This document shows positions 44,502-55,679 of a DNA stretch of 64,000 nt, in pieces. Below the pieces are notes generated by a model. The model did no database searches, had not been told where the DNA came from, and saw nothing but the letters and a program-made list of their open reading frames with translations. Source of the stretch: Flavobacteriaceae bacterium (lineage in GTDB: Bacteria; Bacteroidota; Bacteroidia; Flavobacteriales; Flavobacteriaceae); contig JABXIJ010000004.1 in assembly GCA_013373105.1 (NCBI GenBank), positions 21,451-85,450 on the forward strand, in the 5' to 3' direction. The position numbers were made by a program, and so were the translations under genes. Position 1 is the stretch's first letter. Each line of letters starts with the position of its first letter.

Positions 44502-47500
44502 TTGTTTAGAATATTAAAGAAAATATTTTTTTTAGTTCTTTTTACTGTTTTAGTAAACTTTAATTTATACTCCCAAAATACAAGCAAAGACACAACTACA
44601 GTTAAAAAAGATACGCTTCAGTTAAAATACGATTTTAAAAACACTCAAAAAGGTGGATTGTTTTTAGATGATTTAGCTAAAAAGGAGGTGATTTTTGATA
44701 AAGTACTTAACAAATATGTTATAGTAGAAAAAGTTGGCGATTACTTCACAAAGACACCAATTTTTTTAACTAGAAAAGAATATGCTAGATATCGTTTAAA
44801 AAGAGATATGTATCTCTATTTTAAACAGAAAGTAAGCGCAACCAACAGTAAGAAAAAAGGTTCTGAAGAAGCGCAAAAAGATTTACTACCAACTTTATAT
44901 GTTAATTCTAAGTTTTTTGAAGATATTTTTGGCGGTAATACAGTTACGGTTACACCAACAGGTAATTTAAACTTAAGACTTGGATTTATTTATCAGAACA
45001 CAGAAAACCCACAAATTTCTGAAGAAAACAGAAGTAACTTTGTTTTCGATTTCGACCAACAAATAAATGCTAGTATTCGTGCAAAAGTTGGAGAAAGACT
45101 AGAGTTTACCGCTAATTATGACACTCAAGCCACATTCGATTTTCAAAACTTAGTAAAAATTGATTACAACCCAACAGAAGACGATATTTTACAAGATGAA
45201 GACGATATTTTACAAGATATAGATGCAGGTAATGTTTCTATGCCAATTAAAAACTCACTTATTAATGGAGCACAAACGCTTTTTGGTGTTAAAACAAGAT
45301 TAAAGTTTGGTAACACCAATATTACAGCTGTTTTTTCTCAACAAAATTCAGAGAGTAATACAGTTATTGCAGAAGCAGGTGCATCAATTCAACCTTTTGA
45401 GTTAAGAGCAACAGATTACGATACAGATCGTCATTTTTTCTTATCGCAATTCTTTTTCGATAACTATGCCAATTCTCTTAAAAATTACCCTTTAATAAGT
45501 AGCCAAGTTAATATTACTCGTATTGAAGTTTGGATTACCAATAGAAATGCAACTACAGATGATTTTAGGAGTATTGTTGCTTTTGCAGATTTAGGAGAAA
45601 ACAACAACCCAAACACAAATTACAATAATTTAGTTGACGATTCTGGTAATGTGCAACCTTCAAATCCTGTAAGTATTAATACAAATGGTCAAGTTTTATT
45701 TTTACCACAAAATAATGCCAATAATATTTACACACCTAATATTTTAACTGGTGTTAGAGATATCTCTAACGTAGATAATACCTTAGTTTCTAACTTTCAA
45801 ATGCAACAAGGAACAGATTACTCGATTCTTGAAAATGCAAGAAGACTAAATCCTAATGAATATAGATTAAACCCTCAACTAGGTTATATTTCTTTAAATA
45901 GAAGATTAAATGATGGTGAAGTTCTTGCTGTTGCATATGAATATACTGTTGCAGGTTCTGTTAATGGTAGCACTTCAAAATCTTTTAAAGTAGGTGAATT
46001 TTCTAACGATGGTGTTCAAGCACCAAACAATTTAGTTGTAAAATTATTACGTTCAGAAATTTTACAAACTAAACGAACTAATACTACAACTAATACAGAC
46101 GAATCTTTTCCTACTTGGCGTTTAATGATGAAGAATGTATATGCATTAGGAGCTTTTCCATTAACTAGAGAAGGTTTTCGTTTTGAAGTTCAATATAGAG
46201 ATGATGATACTGGTATACCTTCTAATGTATTACAAAATACTTCTACTCAAGGTGTTCCAAACACTCCATTAATACAATTATTAGATTTAGACCAATTAGA
46301 CCAAAGTCAATTTAGAACTCCAGATGGATTTTTCGATTATGTAGAAGGATTAACAGTAAATTCTGAAAATGGATATGTTATTTTTCCTCATCCAGAACCT
46401 TTTGGTAGTGGTTTAGAAGATGATTTAACTAGTCCTTTAGATCAAAAATTTCTGTTTAGTGAGTTGTATTTAAATACTAAAATTAATATTCAAAATAATT
46501 TTCAGAATAAAGATAAATACTTTCTAAAAGGGTATTTTAAATCAGACAATGCAGCTGGTATACCTATTGGTGCATTTAATGTTCCTAGAGGTTCTGTAAC
46601 AGTTACAGCAGGAGGAAGACAACTTGTTGAAGGTATAGATTTTGTAGTTGATTATTTACAAGGTAGAGTGCAAATTATAGATCCTGGTTTACGTTCTTCA
46701 GGAGTACCCATTAATGTTACTACAGAAAATAACGCTGTTTTTAATCAGCAACGTAAAACCTTTATGGGAATAGATGTTGAGCACAAATTTTCTGATAAAT
46801 TAACTATTGGAGGAACCATATTAAATGTATTAGAAAGACCGTTAACTCCAAAAGTTAATTATGGATCAGACCCAATTAACAATACCATGTTTGGGTTTAA
46901 TTTAGACTATTCTACAGAAGTTCCATTTTTCACAAAACTTGCAAATAAACTCCCTTTTGTAGACACAGATGTTCCATCAAATTTATCTGTTAGAGCAGAT
47001 ATGGCTTATTTATTACCTGGCACACCTAGAGGATTAGATGTAACTGGAGCAGCAACTTCGTATATCGATGATTTTGAAGCTTCGCAGATTCCAATTAGTT
47101 TAATATCTCCTCTAGAATGGTATGAAGCAAGTACTCCAAGATACGAAACCAATGATATATTTAATGGGAGCAACAACGATTTATCTTATAATTATAAAAG
47201 AGGAAAATTAGCTTGGTATAGCATAGATCAAATTTTTTATGGCTTTGGTGAAACACCACCAAATGTAGATGCAGATGAATTGTCTAGAGCAGAAACCAGA
47301 CAAATTAATTTTGCTGAATTGTTTCCAAATCAACAGTTAGACATTACTCAAAACCAACAAATAAGAACATTAGATTTAGCCTATTTTCCAAGAGAAAGAG
47401 GTTCTTATAACTTTAACCCTAATGCAATTTTGCAAAATGGTGAAGCGTTTTTACCCAATCCTCAAGAAAATTGGGGAGGAATTATGAGACCTTTAAATAC

Positions 47501-50500
47501 TAATAATTTTGATGTTGCCAATGTTGAGTTTATTCAGTTTTGGATTATGGATCCTTATGATAATTACTCAATAACTACTGAAGAGGGTTTACCTCAAGGA
47601 GTTAATCCAAATAATCCAGCAAATCAAGTTGGAGATTTATACATTAATCTTGGAAATATTTCAGAAGATATTTTAAAAGATAACCGTAAAATGTTTGAAA
47701 ATGGTTTACCACTAGATGGTTTAAAGGTAAATGGTAATAACGTAAATAGAACACTTTGGGGAGATGTACCAAGAAACCCTTCTATTATTTATGCATTTAG
47801 TGAAGAAGATGATGCAAGATTAAATCAAGATTTAGGTTTCGATGGTTTAAACAATCAAGAGGAACAAAATTTAGCTAATATTGATCAAAAATTTAGAACC
47901 TTACTTGACCCAGCAGCAGATGATTATCAGTTTTTTAGAGGTACACAATTAGATAATTTAAATGCATCAATAATTAGGCGTTATAAGAATTTTAACAATA
48001 CTCAAGGGAATTCACCAACTATTAATCAATCTTCAGAACCTTACCCTACTTCATCAACAACATATCCAGATGCAGAAGATATCAACAGAGATCAAACTAT
48101 GAATACTGTTGAAAGTTTTTTTGAATATAAAGTGTCTTTAAATAAAGCAGATTTAGTAGTTGGGCAAAATTATATTGTTGATGAAAAGACAACTACTGTT
48201 ACACTTGAAAACGGTAACACTCAACAAACAAAATGGTATCAATTTAGGGTTCCAATTAGAAATGGTACACCTATAAATGGTATTACAGATTTTAATAGTA
48301 TACGTTTTATAAGAATGTTTTTAACTAACTTTAAAATACCTGTAGTAATTAGGTTTGGTGAGTTAGACTTAGTACGTGGAGATTGGAGACGTTATACAAG
48401 AACCATTGACCCAAATATAAATCCTGATAGAGAATTAACTCAACAAGAATTAGAAGGTTTTGAAGTTGGTGTTGTAAGTATAGAACAAAATGATGGAACT
48501 TACATTCAACCTCCAGGTATTGAGCGTGAGCGCTTACAAGGAAGCACCACAGTACAATTACAAAATGAACAATCTGTTACTTTAAAAGTTAACAATTTAG
48601 CACCAGGTAAAACAAGAGCTATTTTTAAAAATATAAGTACAGATCTTAGACGTTTTAAACGTCTTAAAATGTTTATGCACTTAGAAGGTGATTCAGATTT
48701 TTCTGGTGTAATTCGTTTAGGAACAGATTTAGATGAAAATTACTATGAACTTGAATTGCCATTAACTGTTAGCCAAGGTGGTACTGGACAGTTAGATATC
48801 TGGCCAGAAGCCAATAACTTAGATGCATTTTTAGAAGATTTTGGTAAGGTAAAACTCGAAAGAGATGCTGCAAATGCTCCTATTAATCAATTGTATACTT
48901 CTAGTACAATTGGTGCAAATTCACCTTATAAAATAAGTGTAAGAGGTAATCCTACTTTAGCACAGATTAGAACTTTAGTTTTAGGTTTAAAAAATACTGG
49001 GGTTGTAGCTAAATCTGGTGAAATTTGGTTTAACGAATTACGGGCTGCAGGTTTTGATAACGATCCTAGCTGGGCTGCTGTAATTAACGCTGATGCAAAT
49101 TTTGCTGATGTTGCAAACTTATCACTTTCTGGTAGTGTTCAAACTATAGGATTTGGTAATGTAGAAGACAGAGTAAACCAAAGAACTTTAGATGAAACCA
49201 AAGAATATGGTGTTTCTACTACTTTAAATTTAGGTAAAGTTATTACCCCAAAAAAATGGGGTATACAAATACCTATGAGTTATAGTGTTGGTGAGAAATT
49301 TATAGATCCTAAGTTTGATCCACAGTATCAAGATGTACTTTTAGAAGATGCTATTGGACAAAATCCAAACAGTGAATTTTCTAGAGATTATACTAAAAGA
49401 ACAAGCATTAGTTTTAATAATGTTAAGAAAAATAGGAATCCAAACTCTACAAAAAAACCAAAGTTTTACGATGTTGAAAATTTAGCTTTTTCTTATGCAC
49501 ATAATAGAGAATTTCATAGAGATTATAATATTGAAAAATACATTAATGAAAATGTAACAGCTTCTGTAAATTATAGTTTTAACTTTAATGCTAAACCTAT
49601 TGAACCTTTTAAAAAGAACGATTCTATTTTTAGAAGTAAATATTGGAAATTTATTAAAGATCTAAACTTTAATCCTATTCCATCAACCATAGCTGTAAAT
49701 TCAAGAATTAATAGAAGTTATAATGAACAACAATCTCGAAATCTTGTTTCTGGTTTATCTCCTCAACCAGAATTAAAACAGCGTAGGTTTTTATTCGATT
49801 GGGATTATACCATTGGTTTCGATTTAACCAAATCACTTCAACTGAACTTTAATGCTACAAACAGTTATATATATGATACTTTTGGTGGTGGACAAGATTT
49901 ACAGATTTTTGATAATTTCTTCAACATTGGTCGACCAAATCAATACCATCAAAAACTAAATGCAACTTACAACTTGCCTCTAGATAAGTTTCCGTTTTTA
50001 GATTTCTTAAAAGCAGATTATGCATATACTGCAGATTTCGACTGGCAAGTGTCTTCTCAAGATCAAACCATAGTTGAAAGAATTGGTAATGTTATTCAGA
50101 ATGCAAACACACATAATTTAAATACCACTTGGTCTTTCGAAAAAATATATAGAGCTATTAATTTTGATAAATTATTACTCACTAAAACTCAACGTGAAAA
50201 TGCAAATTCTGGTAACAGATCTAGAATTACGCCAAATAAAAAACTACCTATAGGTAAGAAAATTTTAAAAGGATTTTGGGATGTTTTAACTTCTGTTAAG
50301 CAAGGAAAAATTAGCTATACAGAAAATAACGGCCAATATTTACAGGGTTATAATCAAGGAATTGGATTTTTAGGGGGTGCTACTACAGCTTTTGCTTTTG
50401 GTAGTCAAGTAGACATTAGAAATACCGCTTTAGAAAATGGCTGGTTGGTATCAAGAGCAGCTAATGATGAATATTTTAATAGAAACTATAGTAGAACTCA

Positions 50501-51581
50501 TTACAACAAGTTAGAATATACATTTACACTAAAACCTATTGCAGATTTAAATATAGATGTAAGAGGGAATAAAATTAAAACTAGCGATATTTCTCAGCAA
50601 ATAGACCTAATACAAGGAAATAATAACCTAGAAGATACTCCAATTTTTGAAACTGGTAATTTTAGTACAAGTCACTCCATGTTATCTACAGCATTTAAAG
50701 ATGGTGATGCTCTTTTTCAAACTATGAAAGATTATAGAGCAACCATAGCTAATAGATTATCAACAGAAACAGGAGCTCCAATTTCTGGTTTTGGTGAAAA
50801 TAGTCAACAGGTTTTATTCCCTGCTTTTATGGCTGCGTACTCAGGTAAAAATCCAAACAAAGTAAATACAGGATTATTTAGAAATATACCAATTCCAAAT
50901 TGGACATTACGTTATAGTGGTTTAATGCGTTATAATTGGTTTAAAAAGAATTTTTCAACTTTTGTTGTTTCACATGGTTACAGATCTTCTTACACCATTT
51001 CTGGGTTTACTAATAATTTACAATTCGATGCAAATAACCCATATACTAATACTAATGCTTCTGGTAATTATGAAGCTAATAGACTTATAGCTAGTGCAAC
51101 TTTAGTTGATGAATTTTCACCATTAATTAAAGTTGATATGAAAATGAAAAACTCAATTTCATTTAGAGGAGAAATAAAAAGAGATAGAACCTTAACCATG
51201 AATTTTAACAATAGTACTTTAACAGATATAAATGGTACAGAGTATATTTTTGGAATGGGCTATGTCTTTAAAAATGTTTCCATGAGCACACGTTTTACAG
51301 GTAAAAAAACTACCCTAAAAGGTGATATAAATTTAAGAGCTGATGTATCTTTGCGAGATAATATTACACAAATTAGATATGTAGATGAAGATAATACTCA
51401 AATAAGTGGTGGTCAAAGATTATTTTCTATTAAATTTACAGCCGATTATATTTTAAGTAGAAATTTAACTGCGTCATTTTATTATAATCATCAAACGTCA
51501 AATTATGCAATATCTACAACCTTTCCAAGACAAGCAATTAATGGAGGGTTTAACATAGTTTATAATTTAGGAGGAAATTAA
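44502..51581 (+). CDS. sprA: Cell surface protein SprA (T9SS outer membrane translocon)
   Basis: 2359-aa outer membrane protein forming the very large translocon barrel of the type IX secretion system. It begins at TTG 44502 with a signal peptide ([13 protein letters not shown]...LYSQ, about 1-25) and contains the SprA landmarks [50 protein letters not shown], and the repeated lectin-like/barrel segments to the C-terminus [12 protein letters not shown]. No ATG lies nearby upstream or downstream. A 21-bp perfect tandem repeat encodes EDDILQD twice (45177-45218). Placed after ruvA; gcvH follows 13 bp downstream. T9SS exports proteins with C-terminal sorting domains such as the one at 12206. Confidence 0.95.
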   Translation: MFRILKKIFFLVLFTVLVNFNLYSQNTSKDTTTVKKDTLQLKYDFKNTQKGGLFLDDLAKKEVIFDKVLNKYVIVEKVGDYFTKTPIFLTRKEYARYRLKRDMYLYFKQKVSATNSKKKGSEEAQKDLLPTLYVNSKFFEDIFGGNTVTVTPTGNLNLRLGFIYQNTENPQISEENRSNFVFDFDQQINASIRAKVGERLEFTANYDTQATFDFQNLVKIDYNPTEDDILQDEDDILQDIDAGNVSMPIKNSLINGAQTLFGVKTRLKFGNTNITAVFSQQNSESNTVIAEAGASIQPFELRATDYDTDRHFFLSQFFFDNYANSLKNYPLISSQVNITRIEVWITNRNATTDDFRSIVAFADLGENNNPNTNYNNLVDDSGNVQPSNPVSINTNGQVLFLPQNNANNIYTPNILTGVRDISNVDNTLVSNFQMQQGTDYSILENARRLNPNEYRLNPQLGYISLNRRLNDGEVLAVAYEYTVAGSVNGSTSKSFKVGEFSNDGVQAPNNLVVKLLRSEILQTKRTNTTTNTDESFPTWRLMMKNVYALGAFPLTREGFRFEVQYRDDDTGIPSNVLQNTSTQGVPNTPLIQLLDLDQLDQSQFRTPDGFFDYVEGLTVNSENGYVIFPHPEPFGSGLEDDLTSPLDQKFLFSELYLNTKINIQNNFQNKDKYFLKGYFKSDNAAGIPIGAFNVPRGSVTVTAGGRQLVEGIDFVVDYLQGRVQIIDPGLRSSGVPINVTTENNAVFNQQRKTFMGIDVEHKFSDKLTIGGTILNVLERPLTPKVNYGSDPINNTMFGFNLDYSTEVPFFTKLANKLPFVDTDVPSNLSVRADMAYLLPGTPRGLDVTGAATSYIDDFEASQIPISLISPLEWYEASTPRYETNDIFNGSNNDLSYNYKRGKLAWYSIDQIFYGFGETPPNVDADELSRAETRQINFAELFPNQQLDITQNQQIRTLDLAYFPRERGSYNFNPNAILQNGEAFLPNPQENWGGIMRPLNTNNFDVANVEFIQFWIMDPYDNYSITTEEGLPQGVNPNNPANQVGDLYINLGNISEDILKDNRKMFENGLPLDGLKVNGNNVNRTLWGDVPRNPSIIYAFSEEDDARLNQDLGFDGLNNQEEQNLANIDQKFRTLLDPAADDYQFFRGTQLDNLNASIIRRYKNFNNTQGNSPTINQSSEPYPTSSTTYPDAEDINRDQTMNTVESFFEYKVSLNKADLVVGQNYIVDEKTTTVTLENGNTQQTKWYQFRVPIRNGTPINGITDFNSIRFIRMFLTNFKIPVVIRFGELDLVRGDWRRYTRTIDPNINPDRELTQQELEGFEVGVVSIEQNDGTYIQPPGIERERLQGSTTVQLQNEQSVTLKVNNLAPGKTRAIFKNISTDLRRFKRLKMFMHLEGDSDFSGVIRLGTDLDENYYELELPLTVSQGGTGQLDIWPEANNLDAFLEDFGKVKLERDAANAPINQLYTSSTIGANSPYKISVRGNPTLAQIRTLVLGLKNTGVVAKSGEIWFNELRAAGFDNDPSWAAVINADANFADVANLSLSGSVQTIGFGNVEDRVNQRTLDETKEYGVSTTLNLGKVITPKKWGIQIPMSYSVGEKFIDPKFDPQYQDVLLEDAIGQNPNSEFSRDYTKRTSISFNNVKKNRNPNSTKKPKFYDVENLAFSYAHNREFHRDYNIEKYINENVTASVNYSFNFNAKPIEPFKKNDSIFRSKYWKFIKDLNFNPIPSTIAVNSRINRSYNEQQSRNLVSGLSPQPELKQRRFLFDWDYTIGFDLTKSLQLNFNATNSYIYDTFGGGQDLQIFDNFFNIGRPNQYHQKLNATYNLPLDKFPFLDFLKADYAYTADFDWQVSSQDQTIVERIGNVIQNANTHNLNTTWSFEKIYRAINFDKLLLTKTQRENANSGNRSRITPNKKLPIGKKILKGFWDVLTSVKQGKISYTENNGQYLQGYNQGIGFLGGATTAFAFGSQVDIRNTALENGWLVSRAANDEYFNRNYSRTHYNKLEYTFTLKPIADLNIDVRGNKIKTSDISQQIDLIQGNNNLEDTPIFETGNFSTSHSMLSTAFKDGDALFQTMKDYRATIANRLSTETGAPISGFGENSQQVLFPAFMAAYSGKNPNKVNTGLFRNIPIPNWTLRYSGLMRYNWFKKNFSTFVVSHGYRSSYTISGFTNNLQFDANNPYTNTNASGNYEANRLIASATLVDEFSPLIKVDMKMKNSISFRGEIKRDRTLTMNFNNSTLTDINGTEYIFGMGYVFKNVSMSTRFTGKKTTLKGDINLRADVSLRDNITQIRYVDEDNTQISGGQRLFSIKFTADYILSRNLTASFYYNHQTSNYAISTTFPRQAINGGFNIVYNLGGN
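45177..45218 (+). repeat. 21-bp perfect tandem repeat within sprA
   Basis: Two identical 21-bp units (GAAGACGATATT..., 45177-45197 and 45198-45218) encode EDDILQD twice in frame, inside the sequence [22 protein letters not shown]. The reading frame is kept. Confidence 0.9.
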
Positions 51582-51594
51582 AATAAAAAAACAA

Positions 51595-51975
51595 ATGAAT
51601 ATTCCAGCAGATTTAAAATACACAAAAGACCATGAATGGATAAGAATTGATGGTGACACAGCAACAATTGGCATCACTGATTTTGCGCAAGGTGAATTAG
51701 GTGACATAGTATACGTAGATGTAGATACTTTAGATGATACTGTAGAAGAAGGAGCAGTTTTTGGATCTGTAGAAGCTGTTAAAACAGTATCTGATTTATT
51801 TATGCCACTTACAGGTGAGGTAATTGAATTCAATGAAGAATTAGAAGATGAACCAGAATTAGTAAATTCTGATCCTTACCACAAAGGTTGGATGATTAAA
51901 GTTACTATTTCTGATCCAGATCAAATAGATAACTTACTAGATGCTGAAGCATATAAAAACCTTATCCAAGGATAA
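51595..51975 (+). CDS. gcvH: Glycine cleavage system H protein
   Basis: Lipoyl carrier protein of the glycine cleavage system, 126 aa. The lipoylated lysine is K63 in [11 protein letters not shown]; the family pattern [28 protein letters not shown] is present. It is followed by a VanZ-like gene whose start lies inside gcvH (35-bp overlap). Confidence 0.95.
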   Translation: MNIPADLKYTKDHEWIRIDGDTATIGITDFAQGELGDIVYVDVDTLDDTVEEGAVFGSVEAVKTVSDLFMPLTGEVIEFNEELEDEPELVNSDPYHKGWMIKVTISDPDQIDNLLDAEAYKNLIQG

Positions 51976-52309
51976 TTTCATAATTTTTGCTATCGCTGTA
52001 ACCTTAGGTATCTTATACCTAAGTCTTATAAAGATGCCTAAAACTCAACTAGACTTTTCTAATATAGACAAAGTCTACCATACTACTGCCTATTTTGTAC
52101 TAACCTTATCCTGGTTAATTACATTTTATAAAAACCCTAATAGAAAATACATAATCGTAATCTTATGTATTATTCTTGGCATAGTTGTTGAAGTGCTACA
52201 ATATGCACTAACATTGTATAGAACAGCAGATTATTTAGATGTTCTTGCAAATACAACTGGTGTGTTGCTTGCTTTAGCTTGCTTTAGCTATTTTTTAAGA
52301 AAAAAATGA
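51941..52309 (+). CDS. VanZ-like membrane protein
   Basis: 122 aa, four hydrophobic segments, with the family signature around [18 protein letters not shown] and [10 protein letters not shown]. Starts at ATG 51941, inside the gcvH frame by 35 bp; strong overlap suggests coupled translation. The function of VanZ-like proteins outside glycopeptide resistance is not known; no resistance is implied. It uses a TGA stop. Confidence 0.85.
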   Translation: MLKHIKTLSKDNFIIFAIAVTLGILYLSLIKMPKTQLDFSNIDKVYHTTAYFVLTLSWLITFYKNPNRKYIIVILCIILGIVVEVLQYALTLYRTADYLDVLANTTGVLLALACFSYFLRKK

Positions 52310-52382
52310 GTTAATTAACATTAAGGCTTGCATGTAACACAATAAATTAATTAAATTAGCAACCTATTAAAAACTCTTTAGT

Positions 52383-53102
52383 ATGGAAATTAAGAAAAAT
52401 CCTAAGTCTAACTTAGAAAACTTTAGCAAGATTTTTATGCAAATTGGGCTTGTATTAGCTCTTTTTGTTACCTATGCAGCCATTGAACAAAAAACATATG
52501 ACAAAACCTATGGAGATTTAGGTACTGTTAATATGACTGCTGAACTAGAAGAAGAAATTCCTATTACCGAAGTTAAAGAACCTGAAAAACCAAAAACTCC
52601 ACCACCACCAACTCCAGAAAAAATTGAAGTTGTTGAAGATGAAAAGGAGATTGAGGAAACTGTAATTGAGTCTACAGAAACAGATGAAACTGAAGCTGTT
52701 GTTGTAGAAGAAATTGAAGAAGTTGAAGAAGTTGAAGAAGTTGTAGAAGATGTATCTTTTATGATTATCGAAAACGTTCCTGTATTTCCTGGTTGTAAAG
52801 GGAATAATAAAGAGTTAAAAGCATGTTTTAGTAAAATGGTTCAAAAACATTTTTCTAGAAAATTCGATGCTGAATTACCAAATGAATTAGGATTATCTCC
52901 TGGTAGAAAAAGAGTATTTATAGGCTTCAAGATAGACAAGAACGGAAACGTTGTAAACATTCAAGCAAGAGCACCACATCCAAAAATTAAGAGTGAGGTA
53001 GTAAGCGTTATGAAGCAGTTACCAAAAATGCAACCTGGTAGACAAAGAGGTAAAGCAGTTGGTGTTAAATACAGTATTCCATTTACTTTAATTGTTGAGT
53101 AA
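52383..53102 (+). CDS. tonB: Energy transducer TonB
   Basis: 239 aa. N-terminal membrane helix (about 18-34), a proline/acid-rich periplasmic spacer (EKPKTPPPPTPEKIE, then Glu/Val repeats such as EEVEEVEEVVED), and a C-terminal TonB domain (about 150-239; VFPGCKGNNKELKACF, RVFIGFKIDKNGNV, VKYSIPFTLIVE). It couples the proton-motive force to TonB-dependent receptors such as the one at 23940. Its upstream region (52328-52359) has TTG and TAAATTAG 21 bp apart, a likely promoter. Confidence 0.92.
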   Translation: MEIKKNPKSNLENFSKIFMQIGLVLALFVTYAAIEQKTYDKTYGDLGTVNMTAELEEEIPITEVKEPEKPKTPPPPTPEKIEVVEDEKEIEETVIESTETDETEAVVVEEIEEVEEVEEVVEDVSFMIIENVPVFPGCKGNNKELKACFSKMVQKHFSRKFDAELPNELGLSPGRKRVFIGFKIDKNGNVVNIQARAPHPKIKSEVVSVMKQLPKMQPGRQRGKAVGVKYSIPFTLIVE

Positions 53103-53130
53103 CAAACACAATTAAACAATAACAAATAAA

Positions 53131-53160
53131 AAAGCGATTAGAAATTCTAATCGCTTTTTT
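53131..53160. terminator. Bidirectional terminator between tonB and the MORN-like gene
   Basis: Stem GCGATTAGAA (53134-53143) with TTCTAATCGC (53145-53154), single-base centre (so the real loop takes in a few stem bases), flanked by A and T runs on both sides. Confidence 0.85.
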
Positions 53161-53187
53161 ATTTAAGTTGAGAGTTATAAAATAATG

Positions 53188-53541
53188 TTATTCGTTATTT
53201 ATAGCAACACCAGTATCTTCATTAATTACTTTAACGTTTTGTACGATATTGTTATCATAGATTATTTCTTTTATTCCGTTCTTTGTCCAAACAATCCATT
53301 TACCAACTTTTTTACCAGCTTCATAATTAGCTATACTAGTTTTTACACCAGCTTTATTATAACTTACCCACTTACCTGTTAACTTTTTATCTTTAAAGAA
53401 ACCTTCAGTTTTAATTTTACCATTATCATAATAATAAGTAGCCTTAACTAAATCTCCTACCTTTTCAAACTTTGTCTCTTTTGACTGTGCATAAACAACT
53501 GAACCAATCGCTAATGCAATAATTACTACTAAATTTCTCAT
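53188..53541 (-). CDS. Small secreted MORN-repeat-like (YwqK-type) protein
   Basis: 117 aa. Signal peptide (1-18, ending VVYAQ), then repeats of the YYxNGKIKxEGxxKxxKxxGKW type: ATYYYDNGKIKTEGFFKDKKLTGKWVSY and ANYEAGKKVGKWIVW. Such MORN-like repeats are common in Bacteroidota secreted proteins; function unknown. It has a strong TTG/TATATTTG promoter just upstream. Confidence 0.8.
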   Translation of the reverse strand: MRNLVVIIALAIGSVVYAQSKETKFEKVGDLVKATYYYDNGKIKTEGFFKDKKLTGKWVSYNKAGVKTSIANYEAGKKVGKWIVWTKNGIKEIIYDNNIVQNVKVINEDTGVAINNE

Positions 53542-53573
53542 GATTTTTATCTTTTAAATTAACATTACGTTTA

Positions 53574-53604
53574 CAAATATATACATTATGTAACTATTTA
53601 GCAA
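53574..53604 (-). promoter_or_regulatory. Promoter of the MORN-like gene
   Basis: On the minus strand, TTG at 53602-53604 and TATATTTG at 53574-53581, spaced by 20 bp, match the Bacteroidota consensus well. The likely start is about 53567, giving a 26-nt leader. Confidence 0.7.
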
Positions 53605-53694
53605 CTTTTTCTTAACATTAAGTTTACATTAAAATAGTTTTTATCTGATTATCAGCATATTATATTTATTACTTTTAACAAAAAATGATAACAT

Positions 53695-54053
53695 ATGAGT
53701 CTTTTTGTAATTATTTTAATTGGTTTTGTAGCAATTATTCATATTTATATAGTTGTGTTAGAGATATTTCTATGGACTACAAAAAAAGGTATGAGAGCAT
53801 TTGGATTGAAGGACAAAACTTTTGCGAATGATACTAAAGTGTTAGCAGCAAATCAAGGGTTATATAATGGGTTTTTAGTAGCTGGTTTATTATGATCTAT
53901 AATTAGTGTAAACACAGATGTAGCATTATTCTTTTTATCATGTGTTTTTATTGCTGGATTATATGGAGCCTATTCAACAAAAAAAATTAGAATACTATAC
54001 ATACAATCTATTCCTGCTTTCTTGGGAATAATTGCAGTTCTAATACAATAATT
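53695..54053 (+). pseudogene. DUF1304 membrane protein gene disrupted by TGA and a frameshift
   Basis: Frame from ATG 53695 (MSLFVIILIGFVAIIHIYIV...) reads clearly as DUF1304 (KVLAANQGLYNGFLVAGLL), then meets TGA at 53893-53895 where family members have TGG (Trp). After it the same frame continues SIISVNTDVALFFLSC and FIAGLYGAYSTKKIRILY, then a 2-nt insertion near 54000 (TAC-AC-ATA) shifts the frame. In the +2 frame, IQSIPAFLGIIAVLIQ follows to TAA at 54051-54053. Two independent lesions in one gene are best explained by pseudogenisation. Normal DUF1304 proteins have about 118 residues. Confidence 0.85.
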
Positions 54054-54101
54054 AATTTATTTTCTCTTAACTGTTTAGTATTTTTATACAAAATTTAAAC
54101 C

Positions 54102-54908
54102 ATGGAAAAATATTTAGAAACTCTTTTATCAAAATTATTAGAATACGCACCTAGTGTAATTACAGCATTATTAATTTTAATTGTTGGTCTTTACATCATT
54201 AAGTTAGTTATAAGATCTGCTAAAAAAATAATGACTAAAAAAAATGTAGATATTACACTTCAAAAATTCTTAGTAAATCTAGGTGGTTGGGTTTTAAAAA
54301 TTTTATTGTTCATTACAGTTATTTCTCAATTAGGTATAGCAACTACTTCTTTTGCAGCCATTATTGCAGCTGCAGGTTTAGCAGTTGGTTTAGCTTTACA
54401 AGGATCATTGTCTAATTTTGCAGGTGGTGTTTTAATAATGATTTTTAGACCATTTAAGATAGGTGATTTAATTGAAGCACAAGGTGAAATTGGCTCAGTT
54501 AAAGAAATTGAAATATTTACAACTAAACTTATTGGCTTATCTAATAAAGAAATTATAATCCCAAATGGTTCATTATCTAATGGTAATATTGTAAACTATA
54601 CCACACAAGGTACAAGACGTGTAGATTTAGTTATTGGCGTGTCTTACGACGCTGATATAAAACAAACAAAAGAAGTTTTAATGAATATTTTAACTTCTAA
54701 TGATAAGGTGTTGCTAGACCCAAAACCCTCTGTAACTGTTTTAGAATTAGCAGATAGTTCAGTGAACTTTGCAGTAAGACCATGGTGTAAAACTGAACAT
54801 TATTGGGATGTTTATTTTGAAACCACCGAAAATGTAAAACTTGAATTAGATAAAGCAGGTATTGAAATTCCTTATCCACACAGAGTTAACATTAATAAAA
54901 CTGAGTAG
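54102..54908 (+). CDS. Small-conductance mechanosensitive channel (MscS family)
   Basis: 268 aa. Three N-terminal helices (about 15-35, 60-80, 85-115), the last with the Gly/Ala-rich pore lining AAGLAVGLALQGSLSNFAGG, followed by the beta-rich cytoplasmic domain (FKIGDLIEAQGEIGSVKEI; IPNGSLSNGNIVNYT). Acts as a tension-gated safety valve under osmotic downshock. Single-gene unit, convergent with tsaB. Confidence 0.92.
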   Translation: MEKYLETLLSKLLEYAPSVITALLILIVGLYIIKLVIRSAKKIMTKKNVDITLQKFLVNLGGWVLKILLFITVISQLGIATTSFAAIIAAAGLAVGLALQGSLSNFAGGVLIMIFRPFKIGDLIEAQGEIGSVKEIEIFTTKLIGLSNKEIIIPNGSLSNGNIVNYTTQGTRRVDLVIGVSYDADIKQTKEVLMNILTSNDKVLLDPKPSVTVLELADSSVNFAVRPWCKTEHYWDVYFETTENVKLELDKAGIEIPYPHRVNINKTE

Positions 54909-54913
54909 AAAAG

Positions 54914-55594
54914 TTAAAAAGATTTTTTCTTTTCTGGTATTACAATAAAGTCTTTTAAATAAAAAGGCTCAAAATAAGCGACATTTTCTATGTCGCTTTT
55001 TTTATACTTTAGGTATGATAATTCTGCCATTTGGTTAGCTGATGGAAATTTATCATCAATAAAAACAGCATTTTGGTGTTTAATTACCTCTTTACATTTC
55101 ATTGAACCATCTCCTAAAAAATAAACTTTATTTTCATTAAGATATTCATCATATAAATTTGTTGTAACTACCACTGCTTTTATGGCTCTTACTTTTTCGA
55201 AATTTGCAGAATAAACACAAGAATAAACTTCCATTCTTCTTGCATCTATCATTGGTACAATAAAACCTTCATCAATAGACACACTATGAGCTAATGAATG
55301 TAAGGTATCTACAGATATTAATGGTTTGTTAATGGCAAAACATAAACCCTTAGCAGCAGAAACACCAATTCGTAAACCTGTATAAGAACCTGGTCCTTTA
55401 CTAACTGCTACAGCATCTATTACTTTTAATTCTATAGAAGTTTTCTGTAAAACTTCCTTTATAAAACCATGTAATACTTCTGCATGAGAATAATTACCAT
55501 TGTTAAGTTCTTTTAGGGCTAAAATATTACCATTTTCTGCAATACTCACAGAGCAGTTTTTGGTAGATGTTTCTATGTTTAATATAATAGCCAA
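54914..55594 (-). CDS. tsaB: tRNA threonylcarbamoyladenosine biosynthesis protein TsaB
   Basis: Partner of TsaD in t6A modification of tRNA. 226 aa; N-terminal ASKHA-fold signature AIILNIETSTKNCSVSIAENG and KGPGSYTGLRIGVSAAKGLCFA (about 67-88). Start is TTG at 55594. Proximal part of a minus-strand cluster with a TolC-family gene upstream, but a terminator at 55631 separates them. Confidence 0.93.
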   Translation of the reverse strand: MAIILNIETSTKNCSVSIAENGNILALKELNNGNYSHAEVLHGFIKEVLQKTSIELKVIDAVAVSKGPGSYTGLRIGVSAAKGLCFAINKPLISVDTLHSLAHSVSIDEGFIVPMIDARRMEVYSCVYSANFEKVRAIKAVVVTTNLYDEYLNENKVYFLGDGSMKCKEVIKHQNAVFIDDKFPSANQMAELSYLKYKKSDIENVAYFEPFYLKDFIVIPEKKKSF

Positions 55595-55623
55595 TTAAAA
55601 GTTTTTTGCAAAGATAGTTTATC

Positions 55624-55657
55624 AAAAAAAAACCTCATAAGATTTACTTATGAGGTT
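55624..55657 (-). terminator. Terminator downstream of the TolC-family gene
   Basis: Stem AACCTCATAAG/CTTATGAGGTT (55631-55641 and 55647-55657), loop ATTTA on the plus strand, with T run on the minus strand toward 55624. Confidence 0.9.
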
Positions 55658-55679
55658 TTAAATTTTTATGGATATAATT

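Noticed and set aside
26799-53895. Recoding of TGA (as Trp or selenocysteine) in this genome, suggested by two in-frame TGA codons.
   Set aside because: TGA serves as a normal stop for the VanZ-like gene (52307-52309) and for the gene ending at 58524, where it overlaps the next ATG as ATGA. The DUF1304 copy also has a frameshift, and the zinc-ribbon TGA sits at a non-Trp, non-Cys position.
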